Positions 33,666-40,769 of a stretch of DNA of 43,750 nt are shown piece after piece. Position 1 is the stretch's first letter; the number at the start of each line of letters is the position of its first letter. Origin of the DNA: B4-G1 sp964393895. Lineage in GTDB: Bacteria; Chloroflexota; Anaerolineae; B4-G1. The notes under the pieces are model-generated. The model was not told the DNA's origin, did not search any database, and worked only from the letters and a program-made list of their open reading frames with translations. The position numbers and the translations under genes are program-made. The stretch spans positions 1-43,750 of the forward strand of contig CAYMWP010000021.1 of assembly GCA_964393895.1 (NCBI GenBank), given 5' to 3'.

Positions 33666-34865
33666 ATGCTGCCCATCGAGATCAAACCCAACGTCTACTG
33701 GATCGGCGTCAACGACCGCACGACCGACCTGTTCGAGGGGTTATGGCCCATCACCCAGGAGGGAGTCTCGTACAACGCCTACCTGATCAACGACGAGAAG
33801 AAAGCCATCGTGGACCTGGCCAAGGCGCTCAAGACAGACGAGTTTTTCGAGCAGCTCGAACAAGTCATTCCCATCTCTCAGTTGGACTATGTGGTGATCA
33901 ACCACGTCGAGCCGGACCACACTGGCGTGTTGCGCACGCTGCGGAGGATGGCCCCCCAGGTCACCATTCTGTGCACCGAAAAGGGGGCCGCGATGCTCGA
34001 GGCATTCTACGGCCTCACCGAGGGTATACACGTCGTCCAGGATGGCAAGACCCTGTCGTTGGGCCAACACACCCTCAAGTTCGTACATACCCCCTTTGTT
34101 CACTGGCCGGAGACGATGATGACCTACGAGCTTGGCGAGCGCATCCTCTTTTCCTGCGATGCCTTTGGTGGCTACGGGGCCTTGAGCGGCGGCATCTTTG
34201 ACGACGAGTATCCCGACCCCGACTTTTACGAGCGGGAGGCGCTGCGTTATTACGTCAACATCATCGCCATATTCAGCCGTCCGGTTAGGAGAGCGATAGA
34301 CAAGCTGGCCGACATACCGCTCTCTATCATCGCTCCCTCCCACGGCCTCGTCTGGCGGGAGAATCCCCAGCGCATCGTGGAGCTGTACGAGCGCTGGGCC
34401 GAGTACGCCACCGGCCCCACAGAGGTGGGTGTCACGTTCCTTTACGGCTCAATGTACGGCAACACGGAAAAGATGATGAATGCCGTGGCGCAGGGCATCT
34501 CCCGTGAAGGCGTGCCACGGACGATCTTTGACGTGGCCCGCACGCACGTCAGTTACATTATGCCCTCGCTGTGGACGCGGCGTGGGGTGATGATCGGCGC
34601 TCCCACCTACGAGGGCTCCCTCTTTCCCCCGATGACCCAGGTGCTGGAGGTGGCGACCACCAAGCGCATCTATAACAAGCAGGTAGCCCGCTTTGGCAGT
34701 TACGGCTGGAGTGGGGGAGCGCAGCGCCGTCTGGAGCAACTGATCGAGCCGCTCAAGTGGAACCTGGTGGATTCGTTCGAGTTCCAGGGCGGGCCGACGG
34801 ACGACGACCTGCGGCGCGGGGAGGAGTTTGGGGCCCAGTTCGCCAGGCTCATCAAGGCGGAGTGA
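33666..34865 (+). CDS. FprA-type flavodiiron protein (O2/NO reductase)
   Basis: 399 aa. The beta-lactamase-like diiron domain contains HVEPDHTG (H, E, D, H ligands), VHWPETM, FSCDAFGGYG and APSHGLVWR. The C-terminal flavodoxin domain begins TFLYGSMYGNTEKM and continues GAPTYEGSLFPPM with FGSYGWSGGAQ. It reduces oxygen to water or NO to N2O in anaerobes. GGAGG lies ahead of the ATG. With the ferritin-like protein and the following Crp/Fnr regulator it makes a compact oxygen-defence unit. Confidence 0.95.
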   Translation: MLPIEIKPNVYWIGVNDRTTDLFEGLWPITQEGVSYNAYLINDEKKAIVDLAKALKTDEFFEQLEQVIPISQLDYVVINHVEPDHTGVLRTLRRMAPQVTILCTEKGAAMLEAFYGLTEGIHVVQDGKTLSLGQHTLKFVHTPFVHWPETMMTYELGERILFSCDAFGGYGALSGGIFDDEYPDPDFYEREALRYYVNIIAIFSRPVRRAIDKLADIPLSIIAPSHGLVWRENPQRIVELYERWAEYATGPTEVGVTFLYGSMYGNTEKMMNAVAQGISREGVPRTIFDVARTHVSYIMPSLWTRRGVMIGAPTYEGSLFPPMTQVLEVATTKRIYNKQVARFGSYGWSGGAQRRLEQLIEPLKWNLVDSFEFQGGPTDDDLRRGEEFGAQFARLIKAE

Positions 34866-34881
34866 GGCGGGGGAAAGGGCG

Positions 34882-35550
34882 GTGGCTGTCAATGATCAAA
34901 CCCTGACCCGCTTCCCTCTCTTTGCCGCACTCGGTGACGACGCTCGGCGGGAGATCGCGTCTCATTTTCAGGAACGCACATTCTCTCCTGCTCAGGCTAT
35001 TGCGCTGGAGGGTGAGCAGTGCCGGGTGGCGTGCTTTGTCGTGCGGGGCATCGTGCGCGTCTACCGGCTATCTCACGAGGGGCGCGAGCAGGTGTTGGCG
35101 CATCTCGGTCCCGGAGGGATGTTTAACCTCGTTCCCGTGCTCGATGGCGGCTCTGGCATGGCCAGCGTGGACGCTCTGACAGAGGTCACGCTCTACTCCA
35201 TCCCCTGCGATCGTTTCCGGCAAGTCGTGCGCGGGCATCGAGCGGTGGCGCTGGCCGTCACCGAGTACCTGTCGGCCGAGGTGCGCAGACTGAGTGATAT
35301 GGTGGAGGGCTTGGCCCTGTACACGGTGCACGCCCGCCTGGCACGCTTTCTGCTATCTCAATCTGATGACCCGCAGCAGTCGTCCCACCGCTGGACGCAG
35401 GCCGAGATCGCCGCCCATATAGGTACTGTGCGGGAGATGGTGGGGCGCACGCTGCGAGACCTCGACGCCGCTGGGTTGATTCGTCGCCAGCGTGGTCGGA
35501 TCGTCATAGCGAATCGTGAGGAATTGGAACGCCAGGCCAGAGGGGAGTAG
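34882..35550 (+). CDS. Crp/Fnr-family transcription regulator
   Basis: 222 aa. The N-terminal cyclic-nucleotide-binding-like beta-barrel runs from FPLFAALGDDARREIASHF to SIPCDRFRQVV. A dimer helix (YLSAEVRRLSDMVEGLALY) and a winged helix-turn-helix (WTQAEIAAHIGTVREMVGRTLRDLDAAGLI) follow. No Fnr-type cysteine cluster is seen near the N-terminus. The start is taken as GTG 34882, after a G-rich GGGGGAAAG; the frame extends to 34828 inside fprA. It probably controls the oxygen-defence operon and perhaps the divided repeat ahead of the ferredoxin gene. Confidence 0.88.
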   Translation: MAVNDQTLTRFPLFAALGDDARREIASHFQERTFSPAQAIALEGEQCRVACFVVRGIVRVYRLSHEGREQVLAHLGPGGMFNLVPVLDGGSGMASVDALTEVTLYSIPCDRFRQVVRGHRAVALAVTEYLSAEVRRLSDMVEGLALYTVHARLARFLLSQSDDPQQSSHRWTQAEIAAHIGTVREMVGRTLRDLDAAGLIRRQRGRIVIANREELERQARGE

Positions 35551-35572
35551 CAGGGAAAAGGGACTTTTGTCA

Positions 35573-35609
35573 TAGACAGACAGCCGCCGTGATGATACAA
35601 TCATGGCGG
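35573..35609 (+). promoter_or_regulatory. Promoter with overlapping dyad operator
   Basis: TAGACA (35573-35578), a 17-base spacer and TACAAT (35596-35601) form a reasonable promoter. The dyad CCGCCGTGAT and ATCATGGCGG (35584-35609, one mismatch) spans the -10 box, the expected place for a repressor site. TGAT and ATCA half-sites recall Crp/Fnr targets, though their 6-base spacing does not fit the Fnr consensus. It would control the ferredoxin and sulfur-transfer genes. Confidence 0.45.
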
Positions 35610-35630
35610 TTGTTGGTTTGAGGAGGTGTT

Positions 35631-35867
35631 ATGGAGACGACGTGTATCCCCCCTCAGGTGGACGAGACCCGGTGCACGCTTTGCGGGCTGTGCGTGGAGG
35701 CTTGCCGCTGCCACGCTGTGGAATTAGGGGAACGGGGCCCGGTTTTCGATTGCCACAAGGCCTGTCCTGTCCCTGGCGCTTACGACTGCTGGTGCTTGTG
35801 TGAGGAGGTCTGTCCCACCGGGGCGATCACGTGTACCTTTGAAATCGTCGCTGAAAACGGCGCCTGA
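35631..35867 (+). CDS. Small ferredoxin with two iron-sulfur cysteine sets
   Basis: 78 aa. The first cluster motif is CTLCGLCVEACRC (C15, C18, C21, C25). The second lies in CWCLCEEVCPTGAI (C53, C55, C57, C61), with extra cysteines C41 and C45 between. The second motif is CxCxC rather than CxxCxxC, so cluster type is uncertain. GAGGAGGTGTT precedes the ATG. It begins the sulfur-handling operon and probably delivers electrons to it. Confidence 0.85.
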   Translation: METTCIPPQVDETRCTLCGLCVEACRCHAVELGERGPVFDCHKACPVPGAYDCWCLCEEVCPTGAITCTFEIVAENGA

Positions 35868-35883
35868 CCGGAGGAGTAACTGA

Positions 35884-37047
35884 ATGGGACGAGAATACAT
35901 CTATCTGGATAACGCGGCGGCCACGCGGCTGGACGAGCGGGTCTTGGAGGCGATGCGGCCTTACCTGTTCGACACCTATGCCGTCGCCACGTCTCAGTTT
36001 GGCTACTCGCCGGGCATTGACGCCCGCGACGCACTGGACGACGCCCGGGCGCGAATCGCGGCCGTGCTGGGAGCCACGCCGGAGGAGTTTATCTTTACCT
36101 CCGGCAGCACCGAGTCGAGTAACCTGGCTCTCAAGGGAGTGGCCCTGGCCCTGGGGGAGAAAAAAGGCCGCCACATCGTCGCCGGAGCCATCGAGGACTT
36201 TGCCGTACTGCACAGCGCCCGCGCATTGGAGCGACAGGGGTTCGGCGTCACCAGAGTGCGGGTGGACGAAGACGGCCGGGTGGACTTGGCCCACTTGCGA
36301 GAGTCCATCACGCCCGAAACTATCCTGGTCTCTATCCAGGCCGCCAATCAGGAGATTGGCACGCTGCAAGACCTGCAGGCTATCGGCGAGATTTGTCAGG
36401 AGAAAGACACGCTCTTGCACACCGATGCCACTCATAGCTTTACCCGCGTCCCACTGGACGTGCGCGCGGCGCCGGTGGCCCTGGTGACAGTCTCCGCCCA
36501 CACCGTTCACGGGCCCAAGGGGGTCGGCGGGTTGTACGTGCGGGAGGGGACGCCCATCCGCAAGTGGATGGACGGCGGGTTTCAAGAGTTCGACCTGCGG
36601 CCGGGGGCGGAGAACATTCCCGGCGCGGTGGGCTTTGCCAGGGCGGTGGAATTGGTCACGCCCGAGGAGACGGCCCGCCTGCGAGGGATGCGCGACCGGC
36701 TGACCGAGCGGCTGCTAGAGATTTCCCACACCCGCGTCAATGGCCATGCGGTGCACCGGCTACCGCACAACGCCAACATCTCTTTCCGCTTTGTCGAGGG
36801 CGAGTCGTTGCTCTTGCATTTGGATCTGCGCGGCTTTGCCGTCAGCACCGGCTCGGCCTGCTTCAGCCGCTCGTTGGAGGCCAGCCACGTCATCTTGGGG
36901 ATAGGCGGCAATCACGAGCGCGCCCACGGCTCTGTCCGGTTCACCTTTGGCCGCTTCAACGAGGAGGGGGATGTGGACTCGGTGGCGGAAGCAGTCACCG
37001 AGATAGTGAGGGAACTGCGTCGCATCAGCCCGTTAGGGAAAGAATGA
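35884..37047 (+). CDS. Cysteine-desulfurase homologue (NifS/IscS fold) lacking the PLP lysine
   Basis: 387 aa, full length. The fold is clear: IYLDNAAATRLDERVLEAM, FTSGSTESSNLALKG, the PLP-aspartate region HTDATHSF (Asp181), the active-site loop STGSACFSRSLEASH (Cys326) and the substrate arginine in SVRFTFGRF (Arg352). However, SAHKxxGPKG reads SAHTVHGPKG, so the lysine that forms the aldimine is Thr207. The histidine that stacks on PLP (EHHAVL in relatives) is Asp105 (EDFAVL), and the usual Gln after the Asp is His184. A normal PLP desulfurase reaction is therefore unlikely. It may be a persulfide carrier or scaffold partner that kept the cysteine loop. Confidence 0.85.
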   Translation: MGREYIYLDNAAATRLDERVLEAMRPYLFDTYAVATSQFGYSPGIDARDALDDARARIAAVLGATPEEFIFTSGSTESSNLALKGVALALGEKKGRHIVAGAIEDFAVLHSARALERQGFGVTRVRVDEDGRVDLAHLRESITPETILVSIQAANQEIGTLQDLQAIGEICQEKDTLLHTDATHSFTRVPLDVRAAPVALVTVSAHTVHGPKGVGGLYVREGTPIRKWMDGGFQEFDLRPGAENIPGAVGFARAVELVTPEETARLRGMRDRLTERLLEISHTRVNGHAVHRLPHNANISFRFVEGESLLLHLDLRGFAVSTGSACFSRSLEASHVILGIGGNHERAHGSVRFTFGRFNEEGDVDSVAEAVTEIVRELRRISPLGKE

Positions 37048-37069
37048 GATAGGTTTGAGAGGTAAAAAT

Positions 37070-37705
37070 ATGGCATTACCATACAGCGAAATCGTGATGG
37101 AACATTTCCGCAACCCACGCAACGTGGGCAAGATCGAGGACGCCGACGCCAAATCGGTCGAGGGCAGCCCGGCCTGCGGCGACATGGTGGCCGTCTACCT
37201 GAAGGTGGACGGCGAGACCCAGCGCATCAGTGACATCAAGTTCGAGTCCTACGGCTGCGCTTCCAATATCGCCACAGGCTCCATCGTCACCGAGTTGGCC
37301 AAAGGCAAGACCTTGGAGGAAGCCAAGCGGATCACCTGGAAAGAGGCTTCCGAGGAGCTGGGCGGCTTGCCCGCCATCAAAACCCATTGTTCGGTGTTAG
37401 CGGTGGATGGGCTGCGGGCGGCCATTCAGAACTATGAGGAGCGCCACGGTTTGATCAAGGAACGTGTGCCCACGACGGTCGAGTTGGTGCGCAAACGGCT
37501 GAAACGAGTGATGAACCCAATGGCCGGGCTGGACCTGGTGCGCACCAAGTTGGTAGAGGAGATCGAGGTCTCTGCTGGGACGGTGCGGGTGGCGATAGAC
37601 CTGCCGGCCGACCACCAGTTTGCCGCCAATATCCGCGCAGAGATCGTGGAAAAGATTGAGCCACTGTGGGACGTGGAGCAGGTGGTCGTGGAATTTTCAG
37701 AGTGA
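37070..37705 (+). CDS. IscU-type Fe-S scaffold fused to a DUF59/MIP18-like domain
   Basis: 211 aa. Residues 1-125 are IscU/NifU-N, with all three ligand cysteines (SPACGD at C36, YGCAS at C63, THCSV at C107) and Asp38. Residues about 135-211 look like a SufT/MIP18 (DUF59) domain (VELVRKRLKRVMNPMAGLDLV and EIEVSAGTVRVAIDLP). The start at 37070 follows GAGAGGT; the upstream TTG at 37055 is less likely. Fusion of a scaffold with a maturation factor suggests a single protein that builds and hands on clusters. It follows the desulfurase homologue by 22 bases. Confidence 0.9.
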   Translation: MALPYSEIVMEHFRNPRNVGKIEDADAKSVEGSPACGDMVAVYLKVDGETQRISDIKFESYGCASNIATGSIVTELAKGKTLEEAKRITWKEASEELGGLPAIKTHCSVLAVDGLRAAIQNYEERHGLIKERVPTTVELVRKRLKRVMNPMAGLDLVRTKLVEEIEVSAGTVRVAIDLPADHQFAANIRAEIVEKIEPLWDVEQVVVEFSE

Positions 37706-37718
37706 GGGGAGGATCAGG

Positions 37719-37985
37719 ATGGCCGAGATCAAAATAGACACTCGGGATGGAAGTTGCCCCCTGCCGGCCGACCTCGAGGTGGACTGCCGGGGGGAGACCT
37801 GTCCCGTGCCGCTGGTGGAGACGCGCAAGGCGCTGCGTAAAGCCGAGCCGGGGGACGTGATCGAGGTGCTAGGCACTCATCGGGCTTCGAAGAAAGAGAT
37901 ACCGATGGCGGTCGAGGCCCTGGGGCTGGAGTTGCTCAGCGTCGAGGGAGCGGACGACGATTGGAAAATCTGCATCAGGAAGTAG
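37719..37985 (+). CDS. TusA/SirA-like sulfurtransferase
   Basis: 88 aa. The hallmark CPVP (Cys28) follows DCRGET, with the basic helix ETRKALRKAEPGDVIEV after it. An N-terminal extension carries a second CPLP (Cys13), which is unusual for TusA. These proteins relay persulfide sulfur to downstream acceptors. AGGGGAGG lies ahead of the ATG, and the gene starts 13 bases after the IscU fusion. Confidence 0.88.
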   Translation: MAEIKIDTRDGSCPLPADLEVDCRGETCPVPLVETRKALRKAEPGDVIEVLGTHRASKKEIPMAVEALGLELLSVEGADDDWKICIRK

Positions 37986-38001
37986 ACGGGGAAGGAGGGA
38001 G

Positions 38002-38424
38002 ATGATGCTCGAGAAAGCGACCATCATCCTGCATAGCGGAGATATGGACAAAGTGTACAGCGCCCTCATCATTGGCAATGGCGCGCTGGCGATGGGAATG
38101 GACGTCTCGATCTATTTTACTTTCTGGGGGTTGCAGCGGCTGCAAAAGGGCGGATTGGAAAAGGGGCCGCTCTCGAAAATGCACATGTTGGGTCTGGGCA
38201 AGTGGATGATCGAGCGGCGGATGAAAAGGGCGAACGTCGCCTCCCTGGAAAAGCTGTTGCGCGATTTTAAAGAGTTGGGCGGCAGGATCATTGCCTGTGA
38301 GATGACGATGGATATCATGGGCATTGAGCGGGAGGGTTTGCGCGAGGAGTTGATTGACGAGTACGGCGCGGTGGGGACCTATGTGCAGGAGGCGCGAGAA
38401 GCAGAGATCACGCTCTTTATCTGA
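38002..38424 (+). CDS. DsrE-family (DsrE2-like) protein
   Basis: 140 aa. The N-terminal LEKATIILHSGDMDKVYSAL and AMGMDVSIYFTFWGLQ are typical of DsrE/DsrE2-like proteins. The candidate persulfide cysteine is in IIACEMTMDIMGI. In sulfur-oxidising organisms DsrE2 partners TusA. An ATGATG pair (38002 or 38005) after GGAAGGAGGG gives the start. It is last in the ferredoxin-desulfurase-IscU-TusA-DsrE operon. Confidence 0.88.
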   Translation: MMLEKATIILHSGDMDKVYSALIIGNGALAMGMDVSIYFTFWGLQRLQKGGLEKGPLSKMHMLGLGKWMIERRMKRANVASLEKLLRDFKELGGRIIACEMTMDIMGIEREGLREELIDEYGAVGTYVQEAREAEITLFI

Positions 38425-38794
38425 TTGAGCGTGATGCAGCCGTGGCTACAGCCAAAACCTTGAGACACGGATGCGTAGTGCAACCGTAGGGCGGGTTTCT
38501 TACCCGCCGCCCAAGCCCACCGTATCTGTTTATCGCAGGGGGGCGCAGAGAACGCCGAGATTCTGTTCACTCTTACATCTGCGAATGTCTTAATCGCCGC
38601 ACCGATGATTGCCCTGGTGACTTGATTGACCTTCATTTGATTCGGGTGTGTTTCAAATGAACTGGGCAAGACCTCCGAGGTCTAGGGTCTCTACTGAAAT
38701 GAAACACGACCTTTTCAATAAACCGGGGTTTGGCTGGTGAGAAACCAGGTTTTTTCCGAAAAACCTGGTTTCTTTCCCCTGGTGAACGGTCGCC
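38425..38794. repeat. Repeat-rich gap between convergent genes
   Basis: This 370-base gap holds no gene I can support. Seen within it are a TGGCT/AGCCA mini-hairpin near 38442, a GGCGGGT/ACCCGCC hairpin at 38490-38508, and the palindrome AGACCTCCGAGGTCT at 38669-38683 (identical to 7728-7742). A long terminator hairpin lies at 38741-38772. Confidence 0.5.
38741..38772. terminator. Long perfect hairpin, bidirectional terminator
   Basis: GAAACCAGGTTTTT and AAAAACCTGGTTTC form a 14-bp stem around TCCG. It lies between the DsrE-like gene and the convergent Nudix-GNAT gene. The T-run and A-run inside the stem favour termination on both strands. Confidence 0.7.
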
Positions 38795-39751
38795 TCAGTG
38801 GATGCGCAGCGGGGCGATGCCGCCGGCCTCAAAGCCGCAGGCCTGGTAAAACTCGCGGGCGGCGGCGGCGCCCCGTGATGTATCCACCAGCAGGTGAGTG
38901 GCTCCTCGCCGGTCGGCCCGCTGTATGGCCGCCTCCAGCAGCGCCGCGCCGATCCCCTGGCGCTGACAGGCTGGATCCACAGCCATGTCATCAATCAAGG
39001 CGCGCAGGCCAGAGAGAGTGGGGACGAACGAGAGGGCGAGAAAGCCCGCTATCTGTCCGTCAGCCTCGGCCACCAGTACGTCCATTGCCAATCTTTCGCG
39101 GAAGCGCTGCGCGGCCGCTTGTTTTTCGATGGTGCTCAGGTCTGCGTTCGGCGGGATCAAGGGCAGTAATTCCAGTATCCGTGCTTCGTCCTCGGCGCGC
39201 GCCTCCCGGATGAGGACGTCGGGCGCTGTGGCGGGGGGGTCTGGCGAGCGGCTGCGCGTCCAGCGGGCCAGCACCTGACGATGGGTGCGGAAGGCCAATT
39301 GCTCCGGCAACTCGTCGGGGGGGAACACGCGCGCGTCTTGAGCGTCATCTCCGGCCTGTAGCTCTCCGCCTATGGGCCGGGCGCGGTAAAAGATGATGAG
39401 GCCAGGCTGTACTGGCCCCTCTGGGAAGGAATAGACGCCAAATAGCTCCAGCAGTTCGACGTCCAGCCCGGTCTCCTCTTTGCACTCCCGCACGGCCGCC
39501 TGCTCGACGCTCTCATCGGCCTCGATGTAGCCGGCCGGGAGCGCCCACCAGCCCGCGAACGGTGGCTGGCCTCGTTGAATCAGGACGATGCCGGCTTTTT
39601 GGGGAGGGGAGGCCGGTATCTCGATCAGCACGCCGACACCGGGGACCGGGTTGCGGTACAGGATAAAACCACAGGCCGGGCAGGCCTGACGGATTCTCCC
39701 TGCTATTTCTGTCTCTTCCATTTCTGCCCCACAACGAGGGCAAAAAGTCAT
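38795..39751 (-). CDS. Zinc-ribbon Nudix hydrolase fused to GNAT acetyltransferase
   Basis: 318 aa. The N-terminal zinc ribbon (FCPRCGAEM and ACPACGF) and Nudix domain with box GYIEADE and RECKEETGLD resemble NADH-pyrophosphatase-like enzymes. The C-terminal GNAT domain, from about residue 185, has the acetyl-CoA loop VDPACQRQGIGAALLEAA and FYQACGF. The fusion suggests linked nucleotide-conjugate hydrolysis and acetylation; substrates are unknown. The start at 39751 lies four bases after the upstream stop; ATG 39766 would overlap that stop. Confidence 0.87.
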   Translation of the reverse strand: MTFCPRCGAEMEETEIAGRIRQACPACGFILYRNPVPGVGVLIEIPASPPQKAGIVLIQRGQPPFAGWWALPAGYIEADESVEQAAVRECKEETGLDVELLELFGVYSFPEGPVQPGLIIFYRARPIGGELQAGDDAQDARVFPPDELPEQLAFRTHRQVLARWTRSRSPDPPATAPDVLIREARAEDEARILELLPLIPPNADLSTIEKQAAAQRFRERLAMDVLVAEADGQIAGFLALSFVPTLSGLRALIDDMAVDPACQRQGIGAALLEAAIQRADRRGATHLLVDTSRGAAAAREFYQACGFEAGGIAPLRIH

Positions 39752-39755
39752 TGCC

Positions 39756-40757
39756 TTATTCCCCATTCTCTATTGCGGCGTCTCGATCTGGTTGTGGGGC
39801 CAGCCTGATCGCCGCTTGCCGCCCGATCCACAGGCCCGCCAGCCCGACCAGGATCAGCACGGGCGTGCACAACCATTCCCGTGTTGTTGCCAGACCAATC
39901 CCACCCGCCACGAGCAGCAGGGCTATCCCCAGGATGAACCAGCGTTCTCTCAGGCGCAAGCGGCGTGCGATTGTGATCGTCGCCAGGCTCAACACTCCAC
40001 CCAGGACGAGGGAGGCCGCTGCCCAGGGGCCGTTGCGGCGCGCCAGCCAGTAGATGACGGGCGAGATGCGTTGCCGTTCTTGCGCTTGCACGCTGACGAA
40101 CCCCTCTTGTTCCTGCCAGGTGAAGGTCTCGATGAGGTAGGGTTGCAGCAGTGGGCTGCTGGTCGCCGGGAGGTCTTGCACAACCTGGATGGCGGGTTGG
40201 CCTCCCCATTCGCCCACCGTCGTGCGCGGGCTAGTCACGCCCGAAAGTCTGCTGCTGAACGTCCCCAGGTTCACCAGGTACGAATCTTGGTCGTAGGCAA
40301 AGACAAACAGATGGTCGGTGTAGCGCAGCGGTGTGACAAAGTCTCCGCGCTGGCTATCTCCCTCCTCGGTAAAGACGAGCAATTCGGGCGAACCGTCGTC
40401 GGTCAGATCTCGTAACTCGGCGCTGCCGTTTACGCCGTCCAGTTGGTGACTGTCGCTGAGGCTCCACACTCCTCCGAACTGACTAAAGAGCATGGCGTAG
40501 GAATCGCCCAGGTACGATTGCTCCACCGGGAGCTTGATGGTCAGGACGGCCAGCACTCGTACGAGACCGGCGTCGTTGGCGCCCAGTTCATAGTAGCCGG
40601 TCGTCTCGTACCCGGCCTGGTGAAGGGGCTGGACGAGCGCGAGCGGCATCTGATCGAGCGCGTCGGCGGGGACGGGCGCCGGGGTTGGTTGCCCGTTGTT
40701 GCATCCGATCAGCAGCAGGCCCAGTAGGATAGGGATGGCGATTTTCGATCTTTTCAT
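39756..40757 (-). CDS. Lipoprotein with C-terminal membrane segments, unknown function
   Basis: 333 aa. The signal peptide ends in the lipobox LIGC, then a Pro-rich linker. The middle domain contains DLTDDGSPELLVFTEEG, which recalls FG-GAP/calcium-binding repeat sequence. Two or three hydrophobic helices (WAAASLVLGGVLSLATITI, WFILGIALLLVAGG, LCTPVLILVGLAGLWIG) complete it. No family recognised. The ribosome binding site is weak. It ends four bases before the Nudix-GNAT start and begins 12 bases after the glycoside hydrolase stop, so it lies in one operon with them. Confidence 0.72.
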   Translation of the reverse strand: MKRSKIAIPILLGLLLIGCNNGQPTPAPVPADALDQMPLALVQPLHQAGYETTGYYELGANDAGLVRVLAVLTIKLPVEQSYLGDSYAMLFSQFGGVWSLSDSHQLDGVNGSAELRDLTDDGSPELLVFTEEGDSQRGDFVTPLRYTDHLFVFAYDQDSYLVNLGTFSSRLSGVTSPRTTVGEWGGQPAIQVVQDLPATSSPLLQPYLIETFTWQEQEGFVSVQAQERQRISPVIYWLARRNGPWAAASLVLGGVLSLATITIARRLRLRERWFILGIALLLVAGGIGLATTREWLCTPVLILVGLAGLWIGRQAAIRLAPQPDRDAAIENGE

Positions 40758-40769
40758 TTGAACGGTTCT

